NCBI RefSeq assembly: GCF_016901835.1
Contig: NZ_JACJKX010000011.1
Span: forward strand, 1-64,000
Origin: Parasutterella secunda
GTDB lineage: Bacteria; Pseudomonadota; Gammaproteobacteria; Burkholderiales; Burkholderiaceae_F
DNA length: 64,000 bases
Reading direction: 5' to 3'
A program made the position numbers and the translations under genes. The notes under the pieces were generated by a model. It saw only the letters and a list, made by a program, of their open reading frames with translations. It did not search any database and had not been told where the DNA came from. The first letter of the stretch is position 1. Every line of letters begins with the position of its first letter. This document shows positions 48,175 to 58,165 of this stretch, piece after piece.

Positions 48175-48744
48175 ATGACCATGGCTCAATACCAAGACAA
48201 TCTTGAAGACGATTTTGAAGACGACGGCTACGATCGTCCCAGCAAATCGCAGATCAAACGAGAACTTCAGGCGCTGCAGGATCTCGGAAAAGAAATGACT
48301 AAGCTCGGCGCTGAAACGCTCAATAAAATTCCGCTTCCTGCCGATGTGCGTGAAGCCATTGATGAATATGCCAAGATGAAGTCTTTCGGTGCCCAACGTC
48401 GTCAACTTCAACTGATCGGCAAACGCATGAACGGACTCGATCCGCAAAAAGTCCGCGCGGCCATCGATATTGCAACCGGAGAAAGTCGTGCGGCCGTGGC
48501 TGCGCACCACCGAGCCGAACGCCTGCGTGACAAATTAATTGCCGAAGATGCGGCACTTACCGATTTCATTAAAGACTTCCCGGGTGTTGATGTTCAATCG
48601 CTTCGTCAACTGATCCGATCAGCCCGAAAAGAAGCTCAGATGGGAAAGCCTCCCAAGAGTGCTCGAGAACTCTACCGTCTGATTCACCCGATGGTCAGCC
48701 CCGAAGTGACACTTGAAAAAGACTTGGACGAAGACAACGAGTAG
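48175..48744 (+). CDS. darP: Ribosome-associated protein DarP (YjgA, DUF615)
   Basis: A 189-residue, charged helical protein of the YjgA family, which helps late assembly of the large ribosomal subunit. RPSKSQIKRELQALQDLG and SFGAQRRQLQLIGKRM, followed by the KEAQMGKPPKSARELYRLI tail, are characteristic. It is divergent from uvrB and lies 8 bp before the dehydrogenase gene. Confidence 0.9.
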   Translation: MTMAQYQDNLEDDFEDDGYDRPSKSQIKRELQALQDLGKEMTKLGAETLNKIPLPADVREAIDEYAKMKSFGAQRRQLQLIGKRMNGLDPQKVRAAIDIATGESRAAVAAHHRAERLRDKLIAEDAALTDFIKDFPGVDVQSLRQLIRSARKEAQMGKPPKSARELYRLIHPMVSPEVTLEKDLDEDNE

Positions 48745-48752
48745 GAACGACT

Positions 48753-49679
48753 ATGCGAATCATCAGTTTCTTTAAAAAGCCTCTTCCCGAGAGCATTGTG
48801 ACGGGACTGGCCGGTACGGCTCAGATTCAATACTGGGACGATTTAACCGACGAGGAACGCTCGGACTTAACCGATATTGAAATCCTCATCACCAATCCGC
48901 CTGTCAGGATGGATGCAAAACTCTTGACCAACTTCCCAAACCTCAAAATGATCGCCAGTTTGGGCGTAGGCTTTGACAAATTTGATTTGGAAGAGATGAA
49001 GCGGCGCGGTATCGTTCTCACCAACGCCCCGTCGGCCACGAGCGACGATGTCGCAGACTTTGCCTGGGCTCTTCTGACTGCCCTTTCCCGTCGTATTCCT
49101 CAGGCGTTCGTTCACGCCAAAAATACCCTTCGCACTTTTTCGGGCTTTCCCCTTTCCGTGCGTGTAAGCGGTAAAAAAATCGGTGTGGCCGGTCTCGGTC
49201 ACATCGGCCGTGAAATCGCCCGTCGTGCCGAAGGCTTTAAGATGCAGGTTGGTTATACGAATTTAAGTCCTTGTGATGTGCCCTACCGGCGCTTTGATAA
49301 CTTAAAAGAAATGGCCGCTTGGGCCGACTACCTTGTCTTGGCCATGCCCGGAGGGGCTGCGACCCACCACATTGCCGATAAGGAAGTGTTTAAGGCACTG
49401 GGCTGCGAAGGCTATCTGATCAATATCGGTCGCGGAGAACTCATCGATACCGAAGCGCTCATTGAGGCGCTCGACAAAAAGATCATTGCAGGCGCTGCCA
49501 TCGATGTATTTGAAGGCGAACCGGCAATTAATGAACGACTGAGCGGATTTGATAATCTCATCATCACCCCTCACGTAGCCAGTTCAACCTTTGAAGCGCG
49601 AGAAAGTGCCGGCGCTCAAGCACTTGAAAATATTCAAGCTTTTCTGGCCACCGGCACCGCTCCTAACCGCGTCGTGTAA
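48753..49679 (+). CDS. D-isomer-specific 2-hydroxyacid dehydrogenase
   Basis: A 308-residue NAD(P)H-dependent enzyme of the hydroxypyruvate/glyoxylate reductase type. The nucleotide site is GVAGLGHIGREIARRAEGF. Catalytic segments are ASLGVGFDKFD, INIGRGELID, DVFEGEP and ITPHVAS (Arg, Glu and His in the last three). Length is typical. It forms a probable operon with darP and is followed by a terminator that reaches into the end of the opposing cecR gene. The exact hydroxyacid cannot be told. Confidence 0.88.
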   Translation: MRIISFFKKPLPESIVTGLAGTAQIQYWDDLTDEERSDLTDIEILITNPPVRMDAKLLTNFPNLKMIASLGVGFDKFDLEEMKRRGIVLTNAPSATSDDVADFAWALLTALSRRIPQAFVHAKNTLRTFSGFPLSVRVSGKKIGVAGLGHIGREIARRAEGFKMQVGYTNLSPCDVPYRRFDNLKEMAAWADYLVLAMPGGAATHHIADKEVFKALGCEGYLINIGRGELIDTEALIEALDKKIIAGAAIDVFEGEPAINERLSGFDNLIITPHVASSTFEARESAGAQALENIQAFLATGTAPNRVV

Positions 49680-49697
49680 TTAGTCTGCAGCCGCCTC

Positions 49698-49729
49698 AAA
49701 GGCGTAAGGCCAAAGGCTTTACGCCTTTT
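49698..49729. terminator. Terminator between dehydrogenase and cecR-like gene
   Basis: AAAGGCGTAA pairs with TTACGCCTTT around a 10-12-nt loop, with TTTTCTG following. Its right arm overlaps the stop codon of the convergent regulator gene. Confidence 0.8.
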
Positions 49730-50378
49730 CTGTTTGAATCGCTTCGCGTTGTGCCTTCAATCCCAGCATAATCCGATCAATCAACAATTGCCGCATACTC
49801 TCCGGATCAGTTTTAAAGCCGGGAACAACAATGTTGCGGTACTCAGGCGTAACCAACCATAACAAAAGAACCGGCCCCATCGATGAGATAAAGGCTGCGC
49901 TCACCCGTGTATCCGAGCAATCGCTCAATCCCAGAAAATCAGCGAAAAACCGGTGAAGTGCCCTAATGCGAGGCATACCGAATTCACTGACCAATCGAAG
50001 CATGTTCTGTGAAGGATTGGTCGTGACCTCACGAGCCCAGACGCGCATAGGCCAGCTTTTCCGATCATCAATATGTTGTAAGTGATGCATGAAGAAGTAG
50101 CGCAAAGCTTCCTCCGTACTTTCATATTGCACCATTTCGATTTCCAATTCCTGACTGAAAATCGTCTCCGGAATGCGCAAAAGTACGGCCAGATACAATT
50201 CGTCTCGTCCACCGAACCAATAATTGACGCTTGCACAGTTGACCCCTGCTACATCACAGACATCTTTGGCGGTGACATTGGACCAACCGCGCTCAGCTGC
50301 CAGTTCCCCGGCCACTTCAATTAAAGATTCACGGGTTTTTTCTCCGTCGCCACGAATTTTTGCTGTTTTCTTTCTCAT
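49719..50378 (-). CDS. cecR: TetR-family regulator, CecR-like
   Basis: A 219-residue TetR-type repressor with an N-terminal helix-turn-helix (NVTAKDVCDVAGVNCASVNYWFGGRDELY) and the DUF1956-like ligand domain. Its E. coli relative CecR controls the ybhGFSR exporter and drug tolerance. Here it is the last gene of that operon, overlapping ybhR by 4 bp, whereas in E. coli it comes first. It is probably an autoregulating repressor of the operon; no operator was identified. Confidence 0.82.
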   Translation of the reverse strand: MRKKTAKIRGDGEKTRESLIEVAGELAAERGWSNVTAKDVCDVAGVNCASVNYWFGGRDELYLAVLLRIPETIFSQELEIEMVQYESTEEALRYFFMHHLQHIDDRKSWPMRVWAREVTTNPSQNMLRLVSEFGMPRIRALHRFFADFLGLSDCSDTRVSAAFISSMGPVLLLWLVTPEYRNIVVPGFKTDPESMRQLLIDRIMLGLKAQREAIQTEKA

Positions 50379-51472
50379 AGTCGTTTCTTAAAAAAATGAT
50401 AAGCCGCCGGCAACGTCACCAGGGCCATGACAACAACCGGAATCATGGTGGGTAAAACGGTCCACACCGAGGCACCCGCCAAATAAATTTGTCTGACTGC
50501 CGATAAGGTAAATCGCAAAGGATCCGCATAGGTTAAAAACTGAATCCACTCGGGCATGTTTTCAACCGGCGCAAAAAGTCCCGACAATAAAACCATCGGC
50601 ACCAAGAAGACAAAAACCACCAACAGTGCCTGCTGCATGGTTTGACTGTAGGCGGAAATCGCCAATCCCAAACCGACAACAGACAACGTGAAAAGAAAAA
50701 GGACCAGATACATCGAGACAATACTGCCCCCCATCGGTATCTCAAACCAAAAGAGGTCCACCAGGAAAATCAAGGTGCTTTGAAACAGTCCGATCAGAAT
50801 CGGTGCAATGGATTTGGCCGCCACAAGTTCGCCCGTCGTATAGGGAGAGACCAAAAGTTGTTCAAAGGTGCCCTGCTCACGCTCTCGAGCCACCGACAGG
50901 GCTGAAAGCACCACCACCTGGAGCATAGAGAGCATCACGATGAGCCCGGGCATGATAAACCATTGAGTAATCAGGTTAGGATTGAACAAAAAACGAGTTC
51001 GCACGGTTTCGGGTATGCCGCTTACGGAAGCATTAACGCTCTGAGCAATTTGGGAGACATAGCCCGCTGCAAGCTGAGCAGTGGTGGAATTTCTCCCGTC
51101 AATCACCACCTGTACATCGGCGGTCTTACCGTCTTTGAGATGCTCGGCAAAAGACGGCTCGATCACGACCGTCAGGAGTGCCTCACCTTCATCCATAACC
51201 GGCGCAATCTGAGAAACACTCTGCAGTGTTGCCTCACGGTAAAAAATACGATTGTTATCCAAGGCACGCACAAAGGTAGCCGACGCTTCGCTGCCGGAGA
51301 GATCACACAAGGCGTAAGGGACGCGATCGAGGTTAAAGCTTGCAATGTAGCCGAAAAGCAAGATGTAAAGCAGCAGCGGTCCCACAAGGATCATGCGGCT
51401 GGTTTTCTCCTTGAGCGTTGCCAACAGTTCCTTTCTCACAAGCGCTTTAAATCGGATTGAACGTTTTGTCAT
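50375..51472 (-). CDS. ybhR: ABC-2 type exporter permease YbhR
   Basis: A 365-residue membrane protein with one N-terminal segment, a large extracytoplasmic domain and five C-terminal segments. The AREREQGTFEQLLVSP segment is characteristic of ABC-2 permeases. It pairs with YbhS as the membrane channel for YbhF. It overlaps ybhS by 4 bp and cecR by 4 bp. Confidence 0.88.
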   Translation of the reverse strand: MTKRSIRFKALVRKELLATLKEKTSRMILVGPLLLYILLFGYIASFNLDRVPYALCDLSGSEASATFVRALDNNRIFYREATLQSVSQIAPVMDEGEALLTVVIEPSFAEHLKDGKTADVQVVIDGRNSTTAQLAAGYVSQIAQSVNASVSGIPETVRTRFLFNPNLITQWFIMPGLIVMLSMLQVVVLSALSVAREREQGTFEQLLVSPYTTGELVAAKSIAPILIGLFQSTLIFLVDLFWFEIPMGGSIVSMYLVLFLFTLSVVGLGLAISAYSQTMQQALLVVFVFLVPMVLLSGLFAPVENMPEWIQFLTYADPLRFTLSAVRQIYLAGASVWTVLPTMIPVVVMALVTLPAAYHFFKKRL

Positions 51473-52563
51473 TTTCGAATCCTCTTTTGGCAGAGCTTAC
51501 GAGCAAGCAACATCAGTAAAACACCGAAAACCGTCAGGATCGTGAGGTTTTTCACCACCAACGCGGTCATCCCTCCGGTGAGAAAACCGACTTTTAACAG
51601 TTCCATAAAGTAAACGGGCGGAAGCACATATGCCACCACGTTGGCCCATTCAGGCGCGCTTCGCAAATCGAAAATAAAACCCGAGAGAATAAGGGCCGGC
51701 AAAAAACTCGCCAAGAGCGCAATCTGAGACGATAAAAACTGAGAGCGAGTCGCCGCAGAAATAATCAATCCGATACTAAGGCAAACCTCAAAATACAGAG
51801 CCGAAGACAACGCTATCAACCACAAGCCGCCCCGAATGGGAACCTCGTACCAAAATACCGCCGCCAACATACATAGGCTCCAGCCCAATAAACCGAGCAC
51901 GAAGTAAGGAATAGTCTTTGATAAGAGCAGCGCCCAGGGCGAAATAGGAGTGGCTAAAAGAGCCTCCATGGTGCCGCGTTCCCACTCACGGGCTATCACC
52001 AGTCCCGTGAGCATGGTACCGATCATCGTGAGGATAATGACTAAGAGCCCCGGCACTAAATACCAACGGCTTTCAGCGGATTCGTTAAACCAAATACGAG
52101 GAATAACATTAATGCCGACAGAATCCCTTGCGGCCGATCCCGCACTTTGAATGGTGCCCAAGACGGCATTGGCTACCATCGTCGCTCTCGGAGAATCGAT
52201 ACCGTTGACTAAAAGCTGCGCCTGATTGTCAGACGATTGTTTTTCAAAAAAGAGCGCCGCTTCCACCTCAAAGTGCTCCAGGGCTTTCATGGCCTGAGTG
52301 CGATCGGAGTAAACGTTGACGATAAATGTCTTGTTGGCTGAAAGCGCCTGAGTGTAAAGAGTTGAAGCCTCCCCGGACTGACTGTTGACGACTGCCAGAC
52401 GAATATCTTTGACATCAAATGAAAGTCCGTGCCCGAAAAGAATGATCAGAATAAGAGGCAGGACCACTCCCAAAAGAATGGCACTTTTATCACGTAGAAT
52501 CTGACGTGTTTCTTTCAAACACAAGGCCTTCACATGACGGCTGAAGTCTCGCCAATTCATCAT
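51469..52563 (-). CDS. ybhS: ABC-2 type exporter permease YbhS
   Basis: A 364-residue paralogue of YbhR with the same layout and the AREWERGTMEALLATP segment. The two presumably form a heterodimer. It overlaps ybhF by 4 bp. MMNW at the start gives two possible ATG codons. Confidence 0.88.
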   Translation of the reverse strand: MMNWRDFSRHVKALCLKETRQILRDKSAILLGVVLPLILIILFGHGLSFDVKDIRLAVVNSQSGEASTLYTQALSANKTFIVNVYSDRTQAMKALEHFEVEAALFFEKQSSDNQAQLLVNGIDSPRATMVANAVLGTIQSAGSAARDSVGINVIPRIWFNESAESRWYLVPGLLVIILTMIGTMLTGLVIAREWERGTMEALLATPISPWALLLSKTIPYFVLGLLGWSLCMLAAVFWYEVPIRGGLWLIALSSALYFEVCLSIGLIISAATRSQFLSSQIALLASFLPALILSGFIFDLRSAPEWANVVAYVLPPVYFMELLKVGFLTGGMTALVVKNLTILTVFGVLLMLLARKLCQKRIRK

Positions 52564-54290
52564 GATGCGCTCCTTGTGTCGCGTGAACTTTCCACTACAC
52601 GGATAAAAGCTTCATCCATCGTGGGGCTTTCAGCGCGAACCTCTTGAGGTGTACCCATTATCAAGGGCAAGCCCGCATCCTGAATTAAAAGCCTGTCACA
52701 GTAAAGCGCCTCTTCCATAAAATGCGTGGTCACAATAATCGTGGTGCCGGACTGACTTAAAGCGGTCATCCATCGCCAGAATTGGCGCCTGGTGAGAACA
52801 TCCGCGCCGCTTGTCGGTTCATCTAAAAAGAGAAGTCGCGGCCGATGCACGAGGGCCACGGCCATCGCTAAACGCTGCTTAAAGCCTCCTGATAAGGCTT
52901 TGGCCTGCGTATTCCGCCACTCATCAAGCTCAAACTCATGAAGCAAAAACTCAATGCGATCACGTTTTTGGACACCATCGAGTCCATAGGCACTGGCGAA
53001 AAAGTCCAGATTCTCATCAACACTCAGATCCCCGTAAAGGGCAAATTTCTGGGACATATAGCCCAAATGTTCACGAGCCTCTTCCCTTGCTTTAAGGACA
53101 TCAACTCCCGCGACCTTGAGCTCTCCATCACTGACCGTTAAAAGGCCGCAAAGCATTTTGAAAGTCGTCGTTTTCCCGGCACCGTTGGGGCCCAACAAAC
53201 CGAAAATTTCACCCGGGTAAACATCAAAAGAAGTACGATCCACCGCTGTAAAGGATCCGAAACGTCTTACAAGATTGCGCGCGTGCACAACAGCTTCGAC
53301 TGAACTCTCCGCCGCCCTTTGCTCTTTTTTATCCCTAATGACCGAATACGGGTGCAATGTCTTTGAATGCAGGCGGTTGACCAAATATCCGTCCTCAAGC
53401 CCCGGCGGGACGGCTTTGAGGTGAAGCGAATGTTTTTTCTCGACTGTTTCGCAATCTACCCCTTTTTTAATGAGGACTCTCACGCCGTCGGCCCTGGGAA
53501 CCGCATCCCAAATATTGTCCGTATCATCGAGAAGCTGCGCCTGAATATCCCGAACTTTAAGGCCAGTGCCGACCGATAAAGTGTAGGTCAGCCCCTCGGC
53601 CATCGAGGCGATATTTTGCGGACTGTCATGCAACACAACCCGGCCCTCTTCCAACACGACGACATCATCACAAAGTGAAGCCTCGTCCATATAAGTGGTG
53701 GCAACCACGACGGTCATGGCCCGAGTTTTGACATTTTCTTTGAGAATTGTCCAGAGTTCCCGACGCGAAAGCGGATCTACTCCGACACTCGGCTCATCTA
53801 AAAGAAGGATCTTCGGACGGTTCAACAGCGCACAGGCCAGGCCCAATTTCTGTTTCATACCACCCGATAGTTTTCCGGCAGGCCGTTCGGTAAAAGGCCT
53901 CAAGGCCGTCATGCGCAGCAATTCATCAAAACGGTCACGTCGTTCAGTTTCACTCAAACCGAACAGATCGGCATATAGCGAGAGGTTTTCACGGACACTC
54001 AGATCGGTATAAAGACCGAACTGTTGAGGCATGTAGCCGCAATGATTCTGAAGTTCGGCCAATTTATCGGAATAAAGCGGCTCACCCAACATGGTCACGG
54101 TTCCCTGTTGAGGCTTTAAAAGCCCTGCCATAACCCGCATCAATGTGGTTTTCCCAGCTCCGTCGGCTCCCACCAGTGCGATTAAACGTCCAGCAGGCAA
54201 ATCGGCACTCACCGACCGCAATATAGGCTCGGAGAGTCCTTTTTCGTATCGGACTATGCCTTTGAGAGAAATGGCCGCATCACCCTGCAT
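52560..54290 (-). CDS. ybhF: Exporter ATPase with two nucleotide-binding domains, YbhF
   Basis: A 576-residue fused ABC ATPase (E. coli YbhF 578). Domain 1 has Walker A GADGAGKTT, signature LSGGMKQK and Walker B ILLLDEP. Domain 2, from about residue 335, has GPNGAGKTT, LSGGFKQR and LLFLDEP. The two are joined by a linker of about 80 residues. With YbhR, YbhS and YbhG it should form an efflux pump for drugs or cations. It starts 12 bp after ybhG. Confidence 0.92.
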   Translation of the reverse strand: MQGDAAISLKGIVRYEKGLSEPILRSVSADLPAGRLIALVGADGAGKTTLMRVMAGLLKPQQGTVTMLGEPLYSDKLAELQNHCGYMPQQFGLYTDLSVRENLSLYADLFGLSETERRDRFDELLRMTALRPFTERPAGKLSGGMKQKLGLACALLNRPKILLLDEPSVGVDPLSRRELWTILKENVKTRAMTVVVATTYMDEASLCDDVVVLEEGRVVLHDSPQNIASMAEGLTYTLSVGTGLKVRDIQAQLLDDTDNIWDAVPRADGVRVLIKKGVDCETVEKKHSLHLKAVPPGLEDGYLVNRLHSKTLHPYSVIRDKKEQRAAESSVEAVVHARNLVRRFGSFTAVDRTSFDVYPGEIFGLLGPNGAGKTTTFKMLCGLLTVSDGELKVAGVDVLKAREEAREHLGYMSQKFALYGDLSVDENLDFFASAYGLDGVQKRDRIEFLLHEFELDEWRNTQAKALSGGFKQRLAMAVALVHRPRLLFLDEPTSGADVLTRRQFWRWMTALSQSGTTIIVTTHFMEEALYCDRLLIQDAGLPLIMGTPQEVRAESPTMDEAFIRVVESSRDTRSAS

Positions 54291-54302
54291 GAACGATCTC
54301 CG

Positions 54303-55289
54303 CTACTTTGAAAGCAGTCGTGCACTCACGGGCATTCCTAACCGGAGTAACCCCTCGGGATCATTGACCGTCAGTCGTACCTCATAGACCAAGTTGGTGC
54401 GAAGCGACTCCGTCTGCACGGTCTTGGGTGTAAATTCCGCCACGGTTGAAATGAAACCGACACTCGCCTCAAACACCTTGTCCGGGAAACTATCGACCGT
54501 CAGCTCGACATTTTGACCCATGCTGATTTTGCCCAGATTGATTTCATCGATATACACCCTTGCCCAAAGAGGATTCATCAACGCCACTTCGTAAACCGGC
54601 GTGTTGGCCCCGACCATATCGCCGGGCTCTTTGAGCCGTGCACGAATCACGCCGTCCGAGGGTGCATAAAGAGAGCAATTACGAAGAGCCCGCTCGGCGT
54701 CAGCTAGCCTTGTCTGAGACTGCACCCAAGCGGCTCGCGCCACATCAATTTCTTCCGCACGGGTACCTGCTAAAAGCATTTCCAGTGTGCGTTTAGCTTC
54801 TTCCTTGGCCGCACGGTCGGCTCTTGCCGCGTAGCAGGCTTGGTCACGCACCAAGGCGCTCGATGCTTTGCCCATGTCCTGGTAACGCTTACAGGTGCGT
54901 TCAGACAAAACCAAATTAGCCTCAGCGGCTTTGAGTCTCGCCCGAGCCACATCAATTTCTTCTGCACGAGTGCCGGCGAGCAGCAGATCAAGCTCGGCCT
55001 TTGCCACATTCACTTGTGCCGCAGCTTGATCGCGGGCGATGCGATGGCGTGACTCATCCAGTTTGGCAATCAAATCCCCTGCTTTGATTTGAGCACCCTC
55101 TTCAAAAAGCATAGACTCAAGTCGTGCACTTTCCTCAAAAGCGAGGTCCACCGTGCGCATATCAATACTGCCGTAAAGCTTCAGATCGGCATGATTTAAC
55201 CGATAGTGTCCGTAGCCCCAATAGCCCGCAGCAGCTACAACTGCAAGGGCAGCTAGTGCAAAAAGGTTTTTCTTAGAAACACGCGGCAT
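54303..55289 (-). CDS. ybhG: Membrane fusion protein YbhG (HlyD family)
   Basis: A 328-residue periplasmic adaptor with one N-terminal anchor (about residues 10-25), a lipoyl half near GSIDMRTVDLAFEES and EGAQIKAGDLIAKLD, a coiled-coil hairpin, and a beta-barrel region ending in FTPKTVQTESLRTNLVYEV, matching E. coli YbhG. The hairpin contains an exact 15-residue repeat, LLAGTRAEEIDVARA, at 103-117 and 172-186. First gene of the exporter operon. Confidence 0.92.
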   Translation of the reverse strand: MPRVSKKNLFALAALAVVAAAGYWGYGHYRLNHADLKLYGSIDMRTVDLAFEESARLESMLFEEGAQIKAGDLIAKLDESRHRIARDQAAAQVNVAKAELDLLLAGTRAEEIDVARARLKAAEANLVLSERTCKRYQDMGKASSALVRDQACYAARADRAAKEEAKRTLEMLLAGTRAEEIDVARAAWVQSQTRLADAERALRNCSLYAPSDGVIRARLKEPGDMVGANTPVYEVALMNPLWARVYIDEINLGKISMGQNVELTVDSFPDKVFEASVGFISTVAEFTPKTVQTESLRTNLVYEVRLTVNDPEGLLRLGMPVSARLLSK

Positions 55290-55347
55290 AAATAGTTTGA
55301 AGACTTATTGGAATTAAAATTCAAATTTCAATTTTAATTATAAGCTT

Positions 55348-55383
55348 AAAAAATCCCCGCCATACATTTCTGTAAGACGGGGA
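55348..55383 (-). terminator. Terminator after pnp
   Basis: On the minus strand TCCCCG pairs with CGGGGA across an 18-nt loop, followed by six T. It lies 25 bp after the pnp stop. Confidence 0.7.
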
Positions 55384-55407
55384 CGTTCGGTCTAATGTGT
55401 CAGACGA

Positions 55408-57567
55408 TTATTGAGCGTCTTGGGAGGTCACTTCAGAGGGCGTTTCTTCAGGCTTTTTTTCTTCTTCTAAAAGAGCCTTCATAGACAAGCGCACACGACC
55501 CTTTTCGTCGGCCTCAATCACCTTCACGCGCACCACCTGACCTTCCTTGAGGTAGTCAGAGACGGCGTTGACACGTTGGTTGGCGATTTGGCTGATGTGA
55601 AGCAAACCGTCTTTGCCCGGCAACAATTGAACAATGGCACCGAAATCGAGCAAGCGCGTCACCGTGCCTTCATAGATTTGGCCCTTTTCAATTTCAGCCG
55701 TGATCTCAAGAATCTTCTTCTGAGCGGCAAGACCGGCTTCGGGCTGCACGGAAGCAATCGTCACAGAGCCGTCGTCTTCGATGTTGATCGTTGCACCGGT
55801 TTCTTCGGTGATGGCACGAATCACAGCGCCGCCCTTACCGATCACGTCACGGATTTTTTCCGGATTGATCTTCATCGTGATCATGCGCGGAGCAAAGCGG
55901 GACAATTCCTTGGCGCCGCCCGCAGCCTGAGTGCGCATTTCATTGAGAATGTGCTGACGACCTTCGTGAGCCTGAGCCAAAGCCACCTGCATGATTTCCT
56001 TATTGATACCTTCAATCTTGATATCCATCTGCAGGGCGGTCACGCCGTTTTCAGTACCGGCCACCTTAAAGTCCATGTCACCCAAGTGGTCTTCGTCACC
56101 GAGAATATCGGTCAACACAGCAAACTTATTGCCTTCCTTGATAAGACCCATGGCAACGCCTGCCACATAGTCCTTCAAGGGCACACCGGCATCCATGAGC
56201 GAGAGGCAACCGCCGCAAACACTCGCCATCGAAGAAGAACCGTTGGATTCACAAATTTCAGAAACCACACGAATCGTGTATTGGAAATCTTCTTCAGAGG
56301 GAAGCACAGCGCTCAAAGCACGCTTAGCCAGGCGACCGTGACCGATTTCACGACGCTTGGGGCTGCCCACACGACCGGTTTCACCCGTGGCAAACGGAGG
56401 CATGTTGTAGTGCAGCATAAAGCGTTCATGCGTTTCACCCAACAGACCGTCAACAATTTGTTCATCCTGCTTCGTACCCAAAGTCGTGATGACCAAAGCT
56501 TGGGTTTCTCCGCGGGTAAAGAGAGCGGAACCGTGGGTACGGGGCAAAACACCCTGACGGATTTCAATCGGACGAACGGTCTTGGTGTCACGACCGTCAA
56601 TACGCGGTTCGCCGTTCAAAATCTTGGAGCGGACAAGCTTGGCTTCCATTTCAAAGAGGATGCCTGCCACTTCATTGGGATCGACGGCATTGTCGCCGGA
56701 GAAGTTTTCGTCAGCGGCCAAAGCTTCATCGACCATAGCGTAGATTTCGCGAAGTTTTTCCGTACGGGCTTGCTTACTGCGAATAGAGTAAGCAACCTTC
56801 AATTCTTCGCCGGCCAATTGTTCAATACGGGCGATCAAAGCTTCGTTCTTCGGAGCAGGCTGCCAATCCCAGGCGGGTTTGCCGGCTTCTTCAACCAATT
56901 CATTGATGGCGTTGATAGCCACTTGTTGCTGTTCATGACCGAACATCACGGCGTTGAGCATGACGTCTTCGGGCAGGCAATCGGCTTCGGATTCAACCAT
57001 GAGCACGGCGCGTTCCGTACCGCTCACCACCAAATCCAAGCGGCTGTCCTTCATTTGGGACAACTTCGGGTTACAAACAAATTGGCCGTCGATGTAGCCC
57101 ACGCGGCAAGCACCGATCGGGCCGTTAAACGGAATGCCGGAGATCGACAAAGCAGCCGAGGCACCCAACATGGAGGGAATGTCCGGATCCACTTCCGGAT
57201 CCACGGACAACACGTGAATAATCACTTGAACTTCGTTAAAGAAGCCTTCCGGGAACAACGGACGAATCGGACGGTCGATCAAGCGGCTCGTCAACGTTTC
57301 CTTTTCGCTCGGACGGCCTTCACGCTTGAAAAAGCCTCCGGGGATCTTACCGGCGGCATAAGTCTTTTCGATATAGTCAACGGTGAGCGGGAAGAAGTCC
57401 TGACCGGGCTTGGTTTCTTTTTTCGCGACCACGGTAGCCAAAACCACCGTATCATCCATTTGGCAAATCACAGCGCCGGAGGCCTGACGGGCAATTTCAC
57501 CGGTGGTGAAGGTCACGTCGTGATCACCGAAGCGGAAAGACTTGCTTACTTTATTAAACATTGTCAT
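55408..57567 (-). CDS. pnp: Polyribonucleotide nucleotidyltransferase (PNPase)
   Basis: The 719-residue phosphorolytic 3'-5' exoribonuclease of the RNA degradosome. Two RNase PH domains (the second with [13 protein letters not shown] and [13 protein letters not shown]), then KH ([20 protein letters not shown]) and S1 ([20 protein letters not shown]) domains, plus a short acidic tail. Codon use is strongly biased, indicating high expression. It follows rpsO with a strong hairpin between, as in E. coli, where RNase III and PNPase regulate the leader. Confidence 0.97.
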   Translation of the reverse strand: MTMFNKVSKSFRFGDHDVTFTTGEIARQASGAVICQMDDTVVLATVVAKKETKPGQDFFPLTVDYIEKTYAAGKIPGGFFKREGRPSEKETLTSRLIDRPIRPLFPEGFFNEVQVIIHVLSVDPEVDPDIPSMLGASAALSISGIPFNGPIGACRVGYIDGQFVCNPKLSQMKDSRLDLVVSGTERAVLMVESEADCLPEDVMLNAVMFGHEQQQVAINAINELVEEAGKPAWDWQPAPKNEALIARIEQLAGEELKVAYSIRSKQARTEKLREIYAMVDEALAADENFSGDNAVDPNEVAGILFEMEAKLVRSKILNGEPRIDGRDTKTVRPIEIRQGVLPRTHGSALFTRGETQALVITTLGTKQDEQIVDGLLGETHERFMLHYNMPPFATGETGRVGSPKRREIGHGRLAKRALSAVLPSEEDFQYTIRVVSEICESNGSSSMASVCGGCLSLMDAGVPLKDYVAGVAMGLIKEGNKFAVLTDILGDEDHLGDMDFKVAGTENGVTALQMDIKIEGINKEIMQVALAQAHEGRQHILNEMRTQAAGGAKELSRFAPRMITMKINPEKIRDVIGKGGAVIRAITEETGATINIEDDGSVTIASVQPEAGLAAQKKILEITAEIEKGQIYEGTVTRLLDFGAIVQLLPGKDGLLHISQIANQRVNAVSDYLKEGQVVRVKVIEADEKGRVRLSMKALLEEEKKPEETPSEVTSQDAQ

Positions 57568-57707
57568 TTCGTTTCATCCTTAATTAAAGGGGAAAAGACG
57601 TGTTTCCGATACGCTGCGGTGTGAATATTCCGCCACCGAACACTCACATCGCAACGCACAAACCGAAAACAAAACCTCGTCTCTTCCCTAACACTAAAAC
57701 ACTTACC

Positions 57708-57736
57708 AAAAGCGACCTGTCTGGCAGGTCGCTTTT
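57708..57736 (-). terminator. rpsO-pnp intergenic terminator
   Basis: AAAAGCGACCTG pairs perfectly with CAGGTCGCTTTT around 5 nt. Read-through would give the rpsO-pnp transcript known from other proteobacteria. Confidence 0.85.
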
Positions 57737-57753
57737 GAGAAAGTCTTTTCGAA

Positions 57754-58023
57754 TTACTTACGCAAGTTCAATGCAGCGATCAACTTACGGTAAGCGTCCA
57801 AATCGGTGCGCTTGAGGTAGTCCAACATCTTGCGGCGACGGGACACCATCTTCAACAAACCGCGACGGGAGTGATGATCCTTGGCGTGTTCCTTGAAGTG
57901 CGGGGTCAATTCGTTAATACGAGCCGTCAACAAAGCGACTTGCACTTCGGGAGAACCCGTATCACCTTCCTTGCGTTGGAACTTAGCAACGATTTCAGAC
58001 TTTTTGATATCTTGAACAGACAT
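57754..58023 (-). CDS. rpsO: 30S ribosomal protein S15
   Basis: The 89-residue S15, exactly the usual length. It binds 16S rRNA helices and bridges the subunits. [17 protein letters not shown] and [16 protein letters not shown] are family hallmarks. The rpsO-pnp order is conserved across proteobacteria. Confidence 0.98.
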   Translation of the reverse strand: MSVQDIKKSEIVAKFQRKEGDTGSPEVQVALLTARINELTPHFKEHAKDHHSRRGLLKMVSRRRKMLDYLKRTDLDAYRKLIAALNLRK

Positions 58024-58165
58024 TTTCTAACCTTTAAAAAAATTAAACATGCGAACGTGGAAGTTAGGCCACGTCGTGGAAAGATCGCCATTGTACCCGA
58101 AAATAAAAAGATTTTCGAGCACTTCGGCATTCATTTGTCAGCTTTTTTGCAAACACTTCAAACTG

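Noticed and set aside
55576-57624. A 682-codon frame opposite pnp
   Set aside because: It is the antisense shadow of pnp, which has biased codons; it has no family similarity or ribosome site.
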